Origin: Acorus gramineus
Lineage: Eukaryota; Streptophyta; Magnoliopsida; Acorales; Acoraceae
Direction of reading: 5' to 3'
DNA length: 64,000 bases
Assembly: GCA_030737835.1 (NCBI GenBank)
Contig: CM060857.1
Span: forward strand, 14,643,496-14,707,495
Position numbers and translations under genes: made by a program. The notes under the pieces were generated by a model. That model worked only from the letters and a program-made list of their open reading frames with translations, searched no databases and was not told where the DNA came from. Shown here piece by piece: positions 22,919-38,522 of the stretch. Position 1 is the stretch's first letter. Every line of letters begins with the position of its first letter.

Positions 22919-25900
22919 ATGGCTGCAATGGGCGCTCCCGCAGTCTTTGCATCACCCGCACCACCCCCCGCCCTCCTCCGCACGTCCTTCGCGGGTCGGC
23001 CCTTGATGTTCCACTGCCGATCGATGAAGCTGTCGTCTTCAGCGTCGGCGAAGCCTCTGACGATCGGCGCCGAGACGAAGAAGGCCGTCGCCGTCCTCAA
23101 GGGCAACTCCAAAGTCGAGGGCGTCGTCACTCTCCTCCAAGAAGACGAAGGTCTCGTCATCTCTGACAATCGACTTCTTTAAAGAGGGTTTTTAGGGTTT
23201 CACTAGTGCCTCTATGTTTAAAGTCCGATTCATTTGTTGAAATCTCGTTTTTGTTTGCCTTATTTGAATATCAGCCTGAATTTCGCTTGTTCTGTTTTGA
23301 TTGATTACTTGAGAAATAAGAAAAATATGGGTTTTGGATTGCAAAGTTAAAGAAATGAATGAATAGAAATGCTCGAGGAAGAACATGTTAATTAATTAAT
23401 CTATAGTTGCTTGAATTTTAAGATTTCAAAATAAGATTTAATTAAATAATGAATATATACACCAAATTTATATTCAAATTTTAATATTTGTAAGCTGAAG
23501 TTTAAAATTATCTTAGAAAAATTAATTTTGGTTAAACACCTAAGTATTTATATTAAGATAGAATTATAGGAAAGCAATCAGCAGTTTTTGACTAAAATGA
23601 ATATTATTAGATTATTACATTGCGTGAATTGTGATTTAAGGTGTTATTTAAATACCCTTTCATAAAACATATGTATAATGTAAATTCATTAAATATATTC
23701 TATCTTCATTATACACCTGGCGTATGAAACTAGTATAGATTTAAAGAACTGTGCTTTAGAAGAACCTCTTTTTTTTCTATCATGTAGAAGGTCTAATTGT
23801 CAAGTTAGTTATCATCTTCTTTTCTCAATCACACATTTCCAGCATCAGCTATTGATGTGTTGGTTTGAGACGTTTGTCCAATTATTCTTTTGTTGTTTGA
23901 TTTTCTTTGTTCGCTCCCATGAAACAGAAGCCAAAGTGTTTGTTAATTTCGGTTTGTGTATGTTGACATATTGGTTATATGTATGTAATTTTTAATATAA
24001 TGCCAAACCCACTTATTGTTCATTTCATCTTTTGATATAGGACCTACAACAGTGAAGGTTAACATCACTGGTCTTGCTCCAGGACCCCATGGGTTTCATC
24101 TTGTAAGTGCCTGGCATCATTTCATGGTCTCTTTTCATTTAATGAAGCCAAGAACTTTAATGGATATTAACTTTATTGTTTCCAGCACGAGTATGGCGAC
24201 ACAACCAATGGTTGCATTTCAACAGGTTAGATTATCTCCACTTACTATGCAGATTAGGTTTCAAAGACCAGGTGTCCCTGCCGAGTCTTGGGAAAATTCT
24301 ATATGACATGCATTATTGTGGGTGATGTTATTTAGTGGTCAATTCTCCCCGTTATTATTGGTTGACCCCTCCTCTACCAAGTTTTACTGCTTTGGGCATG
24401 CTTAGCTTTGATTTGAATAAAATTGTGGTGCATGCTTATCATTTCATCCAAAAAATCTCTCTCAGGTATTGCACCATTGTCAATCTAATGAAAATTTGTA
24501 TGTTTGCAGGGGCACATTTTAACCCAAAAAATTTGACACATGGTGCTCCTAAAGACGAAATCCGCCATGCGGGCGACCTGGGAAACATAATTGCTAATGA
24601 TGATGGTAATAATCTTTCCTCTTAGGCAAGGATACATATTAAACATCTTCTACTTGAGGAACTGATTTTTTGTTTTTTTATGCATACAGGTATAGCTGAG
24701 GCAACAATAGTGGATAGTCAGGTAATTCTGTTTCTTATTTTAGAAATTGTTTGTGTTGTGTCTCAAATACGATTTTCCTTGTTATGCCATGCTTTGATGC
24801 CTCACATATTTTTCTTGTGAAATTTGGTAATAAAGTTCATGTTTGGAAATTTTCAGATACATTTGGGTGGACCTAATGCAGTCATCGGAAGAGCCTTTGT
24901 GGTACATGAGCTTGAAGATGATCTTGGAAAAGGTAATAACTTTCACTCTTTTCTCCGTTTTTCAATTCGACAATGTAACTTGTAGAATCAAATTGTACTC
25001 TCTTCTTCAGCCTTCACTTCCTTCAAATGCCTCCCTTTCCATTTGTTAACTCTCTTTATCTAGATGACTGGATCACTATTTTTTTTTAACACACATTGTC
25101 TCATTATTCATTTCTACAGGAGGTCATGAACTCAGCCTGACCACTGGAAATGCAGGGGGCAGATTGGCCTGTGGTATGTGATAAACTTTGCTAGTACCTT
25201 TTCCTCACTATGTTTCTAGTTTATTGTTTAAAACATTCATTATTTTTGCAACCATTTCATTCAGTTTAATCCTGAGAGCTGCAATTGTCATCATTTAGCA
25301 AAATTTGATGGAAATGGCACGTACTATGTCACTGAAATGATGCTTCATGATCTAATTACTGTATGGGAAGTGATGCTACAATTGAAAATTCTTTAAAAAA
25401 TTTCACATAAAAGACCCATCCTCCACAGAATGCACATGATTTGACCTGTGTACATTACCCTGGAAGGGTCTGGGTTCAGTGGTTTCTTAGAGTGCTTAAT
25501 TTGAATATTATGCATGAATGTTCATCCCAATTTCTGACCTTTCTAACTTGAATCATGTGCTTTCTCGTCCTTATGAATACTTTCAATACATACGTTATAT
25601 CTACATGATCATATTACATGCCTTTGTGCTTCAAGGCCTGCCATTGAGATAATATTTGACTGAGTTTTGCTGACTCCATATTTTCCCATATTAACATGGT
25701 GCCATTGCTCATTACTAGAAATGATAGCCCTTAACATTCTGACAGTCTGACATGTGCCTTTCTAATATCACGAAACTCTTAACCTGCAAACCTTAGAAGG
25801 TTCTAGCATGCAATCAAAGAGGGAGCATTTGATAATTACTGCACTTATTGGTGCCTTATGCCAGCCACTTGGGAGACAGAGTCGTTGATTGGATAGGTTA

Positions 25901-26372
25901 GCCTATGGTTATGGAGAAATCTTGGAAAAATTGGCATTAGAACAAGGATGGTAATGCCATATGAAGATCCTGATATTCTGAAAAGAATTCTTGAATATAT
26001 GCCTAATTTTTCATTGATAGAGTCAGTATCAAAAAGCTTAAATGCAGAACATGAACCAAATACAATTTGTTAAAGTTAGATATATGTTGTTAACAAGTAT
26101 TTTAGTGTTTGTTCTTGTGTCATCACCTATAAGGTTCTTAATTTCCAAAGATTCAACGAAGATTCAAATCTCTATTTTGATGTTCTTGTGCTCTTTGTAA
26201 CACATAATCAATCTGCCAGTCCGAAGTAATTTCGAACAGTAAGTCTACCACATGATAATTCCTCTTTTTATGTAGATAGAAAATTATACCATAGATGTAA
26301 TAGCTCTCCTTGAATTACTTGCTCAAGTGTTCAATATATGCAGGTGTGGTCGGATTAACTCCAATTGCGTGA
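22919..26372 (+). CDS. CSD2: Chloroplast Cu/Zn superoxide dismutase
   Basis: Eight exons join in phase to about 206 residues: 22919-23150, 24041-24102, 24186-24225, 24510-24605, 24690-24721, 24857-24932, 25120-25173 and 26344-26372. The enzyme converts superoxide to oxygen and hydrogen peroxide in the plastid stroma. A Ser/Ala/Pro-rich N-terminus of about 50 residues fits a transit peptide before the mature start [13 protein letters not shown]. Ligands are all visible: copper H97, H99, H114 and H171; zinc H114, H122, H131 and D134; disulfide C108-C197; active-site R194. Exon 4 holds a sequence close to the miR398 target of Arabidopsis CSD2 (24568-24589). The closest match is the plastid isoform, because of the transit peptide and [15 protein letters not shown] polyadenylation-like AATAAA lies at 26629. 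All introns are GT-AG. Confidence 0.95.
24568..24589 (+). promoter_or_regulatory. Putative miR398 target site in CSD2 exon 4
   Basis: The 22 bases starting TGCGGGCGACCTGGG and ending AAACATA differ at one position (C for T) from the Arabidopsis CSD2 site as I recall it. miR398 represses copper/zinc superoxide dismutase mRNA when copper is scarce. The site lies in the codons for HAGDLGNI, which are conserved for catalytic reasons too, so conservation alone does not prove regulation. Confidence 0.6.
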
Positions 26373-27034
26373 CCAGTGATGAGGCTGTCTAAAACCACTG
26401 GTTAGCCATTTTGGTTTGAGCTCAAACGAATGTGATATTTGAAGACAAAGGCATGTCGAGGTAATCAAATCATATATGATCGTGTGTGACTGGAATCCAG
26501 TAAATTTTAGCTGTCATAAGGGCATCTCCAGCTATGCGCATGGGGGGAGATTTAACTTTGGAATCATATCTATTCCGATCATGCTCTCTGTATGGCTCTT
26601 AAACTATTTTTGTTGATATTGTAAACATAATAAAATTATTTAATTACATTTGAAGTCTTGAAGCAAAGTGACACACACTCAAAAAACAAAAAGGGGTCAT
26701 CAAAAAATATACAGTGGGGTGGAGATTTGCTTAGCTTCTCACATTTGAGGGCTCATTAGATATATGGTCTTTGAAACTCCACAGGATTTAGCCAAGGAGT
26801 CTCCATAAAATAACGTTATTGGAGATGTTCTAATATTTCGGATCCATTTGAAATAATTACTGTGATTTTCACAGGATGGTTAGGCTGAAATGTTGGGCTT
26901 ATGAACTGCTGTAATCTGGTGCACATGGTCATTTTGAGACTTGAAATTCTTTGCCCTGTATTAGGATCTATGCTTTGCTTGGAGGGTGTTTGTTCTGGAG
27001 CTTCAACAATGATGCTTGAAGTGACCAATAAAAT

Positions 27035-27865
27035 TCCCCACCAAGGTTTTTCTTACCCCACCAATCAAAAAAAAAAAAAAAAAAATGGTGTTTGGCTGTT
27101 CCCACCAATCCAGATCGACCGAAATTGGTCGCCATTTCAGGTTTTGGGCGACCGGACTTGGTCGCCATTTCAGGTTTTGGGCGAATTGGTCGCAATTTCA
27201 GGCTTTGGGAGACTGTAATTGGTCGAACAGGGTTTAAAACTATATCTACCTATTTTTGTAAACAAATAAATTTTTGGGTTTATCCATCATATTCTACATT
27301 TATTCTTTTATCCAAACAACAGCTAAGGGGCCAAAAAAAATATAAGTAGGTATACTTTCAATTAATTTAAATTTTTATAGAAAAATATCTTATTAGACAA
27401 ATATATATCATTTTTAAGCTTCGTTTGAATTCGTAGTTAAGAGGATTCTTCGTTTGAAAACAAAAAAAAACTATCAGTTGATCCAAACACATTATATATT
27501 TGGCTTTTGAAAATTAGTCCGTCACTTATGTAAAAAAAATTGTTCTTATATTCTACATTTAAGAATAATAATTGATTCTCCTTACATTACAACTCAGATT
27601 TGGAGTGGTATGAAGGATTCAAGGAAGATATACGTCATGGGATTATGTTTCAAGAAAAAAAAATTATAAACTTTATTACAAATCCTGTTCGACCAAGTTC
27701 GGTCGTCCGAAACCTGAAATGACGACCAAGTCCGGTCGCCCAAAACCTGAAGTGGTGACCAAATCTGGTCGAACTGGCCAGATCGGTGGGAAAAGATAAA
27801 ACACCGATTTTTTTTTCCAGATTGGTGGGGTAAGAAAAACGCTTGGTGGAGATAGCCGTGCCCAA
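27035..27865. mobile_element. Foldback element with long inverted arms
   Basis: Arms of about 180-190 bp (27035-27230 and 27670-27865) are inverted copies of each other. Both hold CACCAAG..TTTTTCTTACCCC and repeated units of the type GGTCGCCATTTCAGGTTTTG. The centre (27240-27660) is AT-rich and unrelated. AATAAAAT lies at both edges (27027-27034 and 27866-27873), a plausible 8-9 bp target duplication. Long arms and that duplication length suggest a MULE or foldback type. The left tip seems to lack about a dozen bases present on the right. Confidence 0.6.
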
Positions 27866-27887
27866 AATAAAATGGTCCACCTATTTA

Positions 27888-28144
27888 GGGTGAGTTTGGT
27901 TGCGCGATTGTAAAACTGATTTTGTAAAAATCTGGGATTCAAAATTGATTATGCAGGAAGTTCACCCCCCCCCCCCTCCCCCTAGTTATTCCAAATCGCA
28001 ACGTTTAGATACTATCTGCCTGAAATCTATATGCCTGAAATCTATTTGCAGGAAATTATTATGATAAAACTATTTGATTGCACGATTGCAGAAGCTGTTT
28101 CCTGCAATCGTGAAAGCTACGCAATCGCGCAATCAAATGCACTC
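27888..28144. mobile_element. Tourist-like MITE
   Basis: Ends GGGTGAGTTTGGTTGCGCG and (reverse complement) GAGTGCATTTGATTGCGCG form the inverted repeat. TTA flanks both sides (27885-27887 and 28145-28147). A C-run at 27965-27976 lies inside. No coding capacity. Confidence 0.7.
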
Positions 28145-28147
28145 TTA

Positions 28148-28382
28148 GAAAATGATATATTGCAGTTCCTAATCTTTTGATTTTTTTTTAAAATACTAAA
28201 GTATATATCTAGATTAATTAATACATATTTTTATATTTTTGAAAAAGTGATAGTTTTAATCTATCATATATTGCATTAGTAACTAATATATTGCATTAAA
28301 ATAATATATGAAATGAATAGTTGACTGGAGGAGTGTCTCTAGACCACAGATGGGGCTCCAAACAAAAATTGAGTATATCATT
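28148..28382. mobile_element. AT-rich MITE of the GATACAC family
   Basis: It abuts the previous MITE exactly. The 7 bases ACTCTTA occur on both sides (28141-28147 and 28383-28389), although a shorter duplication (TTA) with slightly different ends also fits. The ends are AATGATATA-type inverted repeats. The core has AAAGTATATATCTAGATTAA and a TATCATATATTGCATTAG block. Confidence 0.55.
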
Positions 28383-28394
28383 ACTCTTAATTAA

Positions 28395-28838
28395 GCCCCC
28401 GTTTGGAAGCAATATAATACTGGATAAATTCTGGAATAAGGTGGAATATGTTAAATAAGGTGATTGAATATCCAGGGATAATGTATGTTTGGATAAACTG
28501 GTATAAAATGATGTATGAATTCCAGTTAACTCTTGGAATTAAAATTATTTTATATTATTCCACCTAAAGAATATGTAGGTCCACTATCAAATCAATTGTC
28601 ATCACCTTTTATAAATCATCTGTCAAATCAACTATTATCATTTTTTCACCTTTTATAAATTTTTATCCATACTATTCACATTTTATCTAAACAACAAAAA
28701 CTTTATTATTAATTTTTTTAATGAGAATAATTTAAAACACAATCAAACACAAAATCACTTTATCTTTATTTATACTAACTTATGTCAGAATAATTGTATA
28801 CAAAAAAAAATAAGTCATATTTTGCATCCAAACGGGAC
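28395..28838. mobile_element. Tourist-like MITE
   Basis: Ends GCCCCCGTTTGGAAGCAA and (reverse complement) GTCCCGTTTGGATGCAA are inverted repeats. TAA flanks both sides (28392-28394 and 28839-28841), the PIF/Harbinger signature. In reverse orientation the interior shares the AAACAACAAAAACTTTATTA block with the 63401 and 51260 elements. Confidence 0.75.
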
Positions 28839-29420
28839 TAAGGTTGCAAAAAATGGTTAGAGTCCTACACCAACGCAGACGACTGCAGAAGCAAAAACAA
28901 CCTTTCTTTTTCGGGTTGGACATGGAGAGCAGCTCAAGAGCATGACATGATTGATATATGGATAATTGTTGGTGGGTATGAAAAACATTGGCCATTGTTG
29001 GTGGGTATGAAAATGTATACATGTTTTTTAATTAAACTCGTATGGCGAGCAGGACAACTATTTATTAACTTCTTTAGTAAAGGTGTTCAACAGGATTTAC
29101 ATTCTACAGTATTTGCGCTGCCATAACACATATAAGCTCTACGTTCGTTTGTTTGTTTGTTTTGTGTAGTTTTTTTTTTGGTCGGTAATATAAAAGTTGA
29201 GGAATCGACTTCCATTGTGCTAAGTATTGAACCGCAGCACTGATACAAGAAGTTTATTTTGCAACCCGTTTTACAATCTCATACATTAGGATCACTGTTG
29301 GTTTTTTTAAATATTTTTCAAAAATTAAAGTTTTAAAATTCTATGTTTAATATGAAAAATATATTAATATATTTTGACTCTAAACTTGATTTCTCACGTG
29401 CTTTTAAATAATCACCAATT

Positions 29421-30283
29421 TGTTAAGCATAGGGCTTTGATATAATATGGACAAGGGCTATATAGATGGATGTGTAGTACATTGCATGTGGATGTAGACT
29501 TAGCATGATTCATGTGTATTGACTAATAGACTAGGTACATTACACAACAACCAAGGAGGGCGACCCGAGGTGAACCTAGGGGGAGACCCGAGATGATGAA
29601 CCGAAGGGGGCGACCCGAGGTGAACCGAGGGGGCGACCCGAGGTGAAACATATTTAATGCATTAACTATGCAGAATTTATGTATGTAGAATTTCTATGAT
29701 GAATCTAGAGTGGAATGAAGCATTGAATATGCAAGGTTCTCATTCCAATGAGGCACCTAAGTTGGATACATGAATTGGTTCATCATTGAACGTCCATTAT
29801 GTACCTTGAATTTGTCATCCCATTGAATATGGAAAAATGAACCATGCATTGAATAATTGTAAATCCATTATTCCAATTAAATGGGTACCTTGAATTTGAA
29901 AGTGACTCTTGGACAATCTAGAGGCCTATATAAAGAGACTCATGTATGCCATTCCATCGAGATTGAAGACACAAAATGTGTATCCACTCAAGGAGAAAGA
30001 GTCTCTTGTGAGAGATAGCCCTAACATCGAGTGCTTTGTGGTGATAGAGTTCTAAGCCAGTTTTTTATTCCACCTGAGCGCGCACTCTGTATGAGCTTAC
30101 TGGATCTTGGAGACGGTTCGATTCGTGACTTCTGCACCAGGAAGAGCCGAATAACGCTTTAAGCGTCACAGCGAGCTTTGTCGATCCATTCATCTCTCAC
30201 TCCTTTAATTCTCTCTATTGTTTTAGTATTTTATTGTGTTGAATTTTTGTAATTCCACTATATTTTCATTCAATCCTCTAACA
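29421..30283 (+). mobile_element. Solo LTR, probably Ty1/copia
   Basis: The unit begins TGTTAAGCATAGG and ends CCTCTAACA, so its tips are the inverted pair TGTTA/TAACA. A strong TATA box lies in GGCCTATATAAAGAG (about 29934-29948), about 60% of the way along, as expected for U3-R-U5. No primer-binding site, gag or pol follows, hence a solo LTR. Four units of a GC-rich repeat (GGGCGACCCGAGGTGAACC type, 29553-29650) lie in U3. ATCAC occurs directly after the right end and again a few bases before the left end. The target duplication is therefore not clean and the insertion looks old. Confidence 0.65.
29553..29650 (+). repeat. GC-rich tandem repeat, four units of about 24 bp
   Basis: Four imperfect units each contain GGGCGACCCGAGGTGAACC or a close variant. 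They sit inside the solo LTR, upstream of its TATA box, and contrast sharply with the AT-rich surroundings. Such arrays in U3 often act as promoter repeats; that is inference here. Confidence 0.85.
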
Positions 30284-30294
30284 ATCACATAGTA

Positions 30295-30475
30295 TATACT
30301 ACCTATCATAATATATGACATTTTTTTTTCACCGTGAAACAAAATACACTAATAAATCTCAATATATACTTTAAATGATGAATGTATGAATTTTTTTTTT
30401 TTTTAAAAGAATAGACTGCAATTGAGGCTTTATGTATCTTTTTCCTATTAATACAGTGAGCATTGATATACTCAA
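30295..30475. repeat. Partial GATACAC-family MITE
   Basis: The family core is recognisable in reverse (ATAATATATGACATTTTTT, AATCTCAATATATACTTTAAA and a terminal TGATATACTCAACC). Its left part is missing at the edge of the solo LTR, which may have inserted into or beside it. Confidence 0.45.
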
Positions 30476-31625
30476 CCCATTTTAAAGCATCTCTAAAAGC
30501 CTCTTTATCATTTCCCTACATCGTGGGTTGAGATTAACTCTTCATGACATGTAGGGAGTTATTTTCTTTTTTATCATTCCAAAAATCTCCTCATTCTTAT
30601 CTTATCTTCATTCAAAATGACCAAATAGCCCAAGTTATATCTATAAATTACAAGATGTCCAAATATCAAATAAAAAAAAACACATTCTAAAATTTATCAA
30701 ATATTGACTTCAAATAAATATCATTTAAATAAAAATATTAATCATGAATAAAAATTAATTAAAGTAACAAATTTAATTTTCTAAAAACATGATAATAAAT
30801 AAAAATTATTTATAATGAATTAAAAAAAATATGTAGGAAAATACCCTATAAAGAAACAAAATATAAAAGAAGGGGAGGGGGGTAACACAGTCATTTTGTG
30901 ATGTGAGAACCAGCCCATAAAATGGAATTAATCACGCATGCAGGGACCACATTCTCCTATGCCTGTTCTCACATTATGGCAAATTACAGGATTTCATGTC
31001 TATTGAAATCAACCATATGATAAGATCAGTCCATGACAAATTTTAACAAGATCAGGGGAATTTGTACATGACACTGATATTTATAAGAAACAACAGAATC
31101 TGAAAGGAGAATAAATCCTGCCTAATCACATTGAGATTCTGTGATAGATTCATGAAAATAAGATTCCATATGAATGACCTACTCTCAAAAACAAGATAGA
31201 CAACCGCATACATCATATGCCCAGGCAAACACACATCAAATGTTAACTTTATACACTTTGCATTATGCAAAAAGGCAGAAAAGCAAGCCATATCCATCGA
31301 AGATACCTGGCACTGGCAGGTTCTGAAGGGTGGCTTGCTTTTACTGAACATATTGTATCATATAGAAGATGAAAAGACGGATTAACCAGGCAATCAGATA
31401 TTCATGGATGAGATAAAAGGGAATGTAACTATAAAGCCAAAAAGAAAAACATCACAAAGGGGCAAATAAACCTGGAAGGGGCTGTAGGATTGGCTACCTA
31501 TCACTCACGCAATCCATGGAACAAACAGGTATGACGTGCAATGGACTTCATGAGAGCAGAAGGTGCCACCATCCAACAAACTTAGGGACCAAGAACTTTT
31601 GCTAGCCCTAGTTCGTCTTAATAAT

Positions 31626-34868
<3,243 letters not shown>

Positions 34869-37286
34869 CTCTCTCTCTCTCTCTCTCGCTGTGAAAAAAA
34901 TCTAACAGAACCAGAGATATTAAAATGCGGATTTTTTTTCTCAGGTTGTTCTTTTAAACCTAACTCGGGTTTAGTTAACTCATCATTACGGTTTATTGAT
35001 TTGTTATTATTATGAAAAATATTACAATCAATTTATTTTTTATATTCATTCATATATGTTTTTATTTTCTAAAAAAAAATCATATATTTAGATATGTATT
35101 TTTTAAAAAATAAAATGGATTAATTGAATCATATCAATTACACAAACTGCAAAAAAAAAATTTATATACCATTTAGGTGCATTTGGGACTGTGTGTAAAG
35201 AAGATTGAGCTATATTTGTATATAACCCAAAAAAATATTTGATTTGTCAAAATATTTCAGATAAATTACTATTTTCAATCCTTCAAAAAGTGTTTAATTG
35301 TGTAAGGAATAACATTTCAAGGGATATTTATGTAAAATTTAAATTATATTGTGCATAAATACACTCAAAACACAATTTAACCCTTTTTAGGGGGGTTGAT
35401 GGTAAAAAGGTTTCAGGGGGCGTGTTTTTATGATATAATATTTTGTAGGGATTTATATTCAAAATCCCTTACTATTTTTTCAAGAAAGACGCCTTGGAGA
35501 GTCCCCCTGTTTTGGTGGGCTCCATCCGTTCGATCAGTGAGACTTTATACTTTTGGACGGTTGAGGATGGTGGGATCTCGATGGGTGGTTTGACCAAACA
35601 AAGCTTAATTTGTCACGCTTTTTATGTTACAATTATTATTTATATTAAGCCCAGTTGGTGATATTACATATTCGATTTCCATGAGTACACTTCAAAATGG
35701 ATTCTCCACTCATCAGTCTCAGTCACTCTGTTATCATAGCTTTTGCAATATGTTTCCAAAGTGGTTGTCCTGTATTTAAAAAAAAAAAATTGGGATAGAT
35801 CAATTGTTTAATTTGGGATTGAATTGTTATACAGGATTGTAGTTGGATAACAATTTGGTGTCCAAGGTGTCACACAAGGTTTGCGTACAATAAATGCTTG
35901 AAATGGTTTTATACATTCTAGATTATTATGTTTTGTCATCTAAGGTTAGAGTTGACTAACAGAAACATTTATGAGGTAAAAATTAAACAATGGTTTTATT
36001 TAATACTATATATTTACAGTAACATTATAAATATAATTCAACTGTTTGATTGGACATAGGTATGAAAATCACATACAAAAAATTCAATGTTGAATGTGAA
36101 ATAGAGATGCCATAGTAGTCGTGTGCAATTATTGGTTTTTAAGCTAAAAAATATGTGATAAATTATCCAAATTAAATGCAGAGTTTAATTAACATCTAAT
36201 AATAGTACCTTGCTTTTTTTTTTGTGTGTGGGGGTGCTGATGATCCAAAGCAGTGAATAGATAAAAAAAAAAAAAAATTATTTATCTATTTTTATTTATA
36301 GGAGAGTGTTCCTTCATTCAGTGCCTAATGAGTAGGATCCAAATCTGTTTGAGTCCTTGTCTGCTGTGGAAGAGAATTGAAGTTTCAGAAGGTCCACTAA
36401 AAAGAGGAGTCACACTATCCCACAAGGTAATGCATGACATCAAGAAGAGACTTTACAGCCTCTCAATGTGTTAGGCAAAATCATTCATTTTACAAGGTTT
36501 GCATTAAACAATACTCAACCAACATTGAATTGTTGCTTTGTTGCACCTAATCACAGCTAAGATATGAAGCATTGGTTGGGAAGACTTGCTTGATTAGTTC
36601 TATAACTATTATTGATTCATGACTCATAAAAGTTTTGACCCAGCAAGCTTTTCACACACAATGAACTAGTTTGTAACATGATTTTGATAACAAGAACCTA
36701 TAAATTATTTTTTAATGCTTTTTGAAACAAACTATTTCATTGAACAGACGGATGATTTTATTATCAATTGTCACATATGATATCAAGCCAACTTTTTATT
36801 TATTTATTTTTATAGGTGTGACAATTTCCAATACTGCATGAAGTAAAGCATGAACCATTGCCACCTCCACTGAAATGATGTGAAGAACCTCTTTTTGAGT
36901 CCATGACTCAAGATCTGAATGTGTAATATTGCGCGTGTACATTCATATAAATACTATGGGATAAGTATAACAAACATACGGAGATAATTAAATAATTTGT
37001 AAATGTATTTCTATTATTATTATAAAGAATACATGCAAAAATTTGATAGTGGCATGTGTGCAACACTACTACTCAGACAATTAGGATTATTTTTTTAAAT
37101 TATGAAGAATGTGATAAATCATTTAAACTAAATGAATATGTAGATTCTAAATGTATTAAACACACATTTCAATTAACTAAAATATATTCTGTCAATAAAT
37201 TATGAGCAGATTATTTTTTCAAATGTTTTAAAAGTGAAATGGCTTATGACTATAATCACATAAATATATATATAAAAAAGGGAATA

Positions 37287-37803
37287 ATCCAAATAAACCT
37301 CTGTAAATTGCTTGAAATCCATATAACCCCTTGACTTTTTCTAAAGTCCATATAAACCCCTAAAAGCAACTATGTAAATCCAAATAGTCCATTAAATTAA
37401 ATTTTAGTTGGCAAATTAGAATTATTCTACGAATATTCTGTCTGAGTAACTCTGGTTGAAAACATAATACATCAAAAAAATCCTTACAATATGTTAAAAA
37501 TACAAAAAAATATCTATGAATGATGATTTTATCCATCCGGATAGGATTTTATAATCTATCAAAACGTCATGAACATAAGATTTTTCGCATTTTTAACAAA
37601 TTGTAGGAGATTTTTAGTATACTTTGTTTTCATGGTTAGGTTAACAAAATAGAATATTTATAAAATATGAATTATGTGTTAATGAAAGTTTAATTCAATG
37701 GGTTATTTGGATTTACATAGATTATTTTATGAGATTATATGAAATTTAAGAAAAGTCATAGGATTATATGGATTTCATGCGGTTTACCGGAGGTTATTTA
37801 AAA
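37287..37803. mobile_element. Long foldback MITE, copy 1
   Basis: Almost the whole unit folds on itself. The left arm runs CCAAATAAACCTCTGTAAAT, then GAAATCCATATAACCCC. The right arm read in reverse gives AAATAACCTCCGGTAAACC, then GAAATCCATATAATCC. A middle pair, GGTTGAAAACATAATACATC and (reverse) ACCATGAAAACAAAGTATAC, extends the fold. There is no coding capacity. A second copy lies about 260 bp away. Target duplication not resolved. Confidence 0.65.
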
Positions 37804-38059
37804 AACAAAATAAAAAAGCAACATTGATCATCGCAATCTTCAGTTCAAAAGAATAATAATAATAACACTTCACTCCCATTGCATACAAGGTACTAATAAG
37901 TAGCTCCACCACCACCTGTGCTTGAAAGGTCACTCACAAGGGGACCACTGTCCTCCCACAAGTGGCGCCTAAACATCAAAAGACTGGACACATTTAAACA
38001 TACATGTATCTCTTATGGTCTCGGAGTGGCCTAAGTCACTTATTTTTTTATTGGTAAAC

Positions 38060-38522
38060 ATCCAAATAACCCCTTGTAAACTATTTGAAATCCATAAAAC
38101 CTTTCCATATAACTTCTTGAAAATACCAAATAGCTTAGGATTTTCGTTAACAGATTAAAATTATTATGTGAATATTATGTTTGATTAACCATGGTTAAAA
38201 ACGTAGTATATCAAAAACCTCCTATAATGTTTTAAAAATACAAAAATAATCTATAGATAACTATTTTATCCTTCCGAGTGGGGTTTTATAATCTATTTAA
38301 AAAAATAAAATCGTTATGTACAGAAGGTTTTTTGTATTTTTAACAAATTGTAGGGGGTTTTCGGTATACTATATTTTCAGTCATGGTTAATAAAATGAAA
38401 TATTCACGTAATAATCATCATTTGTTAATTGAAATTTAACTTAGCGGGTTATTTAGATTTACATAGACGTTTTCAAGGGGTTATATGGATTTCAAACGGT
38501 TTACAAGGGGTTATTTAGATTT
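38060..38522. mobile_element. Long foldback MITE, copy 2
   Basis: It has the same structure as the copy at 37287-37803. The ends TCCAAATAACCCCTTGTAAA and (reverse) CTAAATAACCCCTTGTAAAC match well, and inner pairs such as AAACGTAGTATATCAAAAAC face their complements. Arms of about 200 bp make it a potential long hairpin if transcribed. Confidence 0.7.

Larger units (their letters stand above)
26373..31625. other. Intergenic transposon nest and solo LTR
   Basis: No gene is supported between the superoxide dismutase stop and the RabE stop. The stretch holds the 3' UTR of CSD2, a foldback element (27035-27865), three adjoining MITEs (27888-28838), the solo LTR at 29421-30283 and part of a GATACAC-family MITE (about 30295-30475). 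Elsewhere (28845-29410, 30480-31620) it is AT-rich and unremarkable. Positions 30640-30830 are especially A/T-rich. Confidence 0.6.

Noticed and set aside
29553-29650. Regular GC-rich repeats that could suggest a CRISPR-like array
   Set aside because: The units are contiguous without spacers and lie within an LTR of a plant genome; simple tandem repeat.
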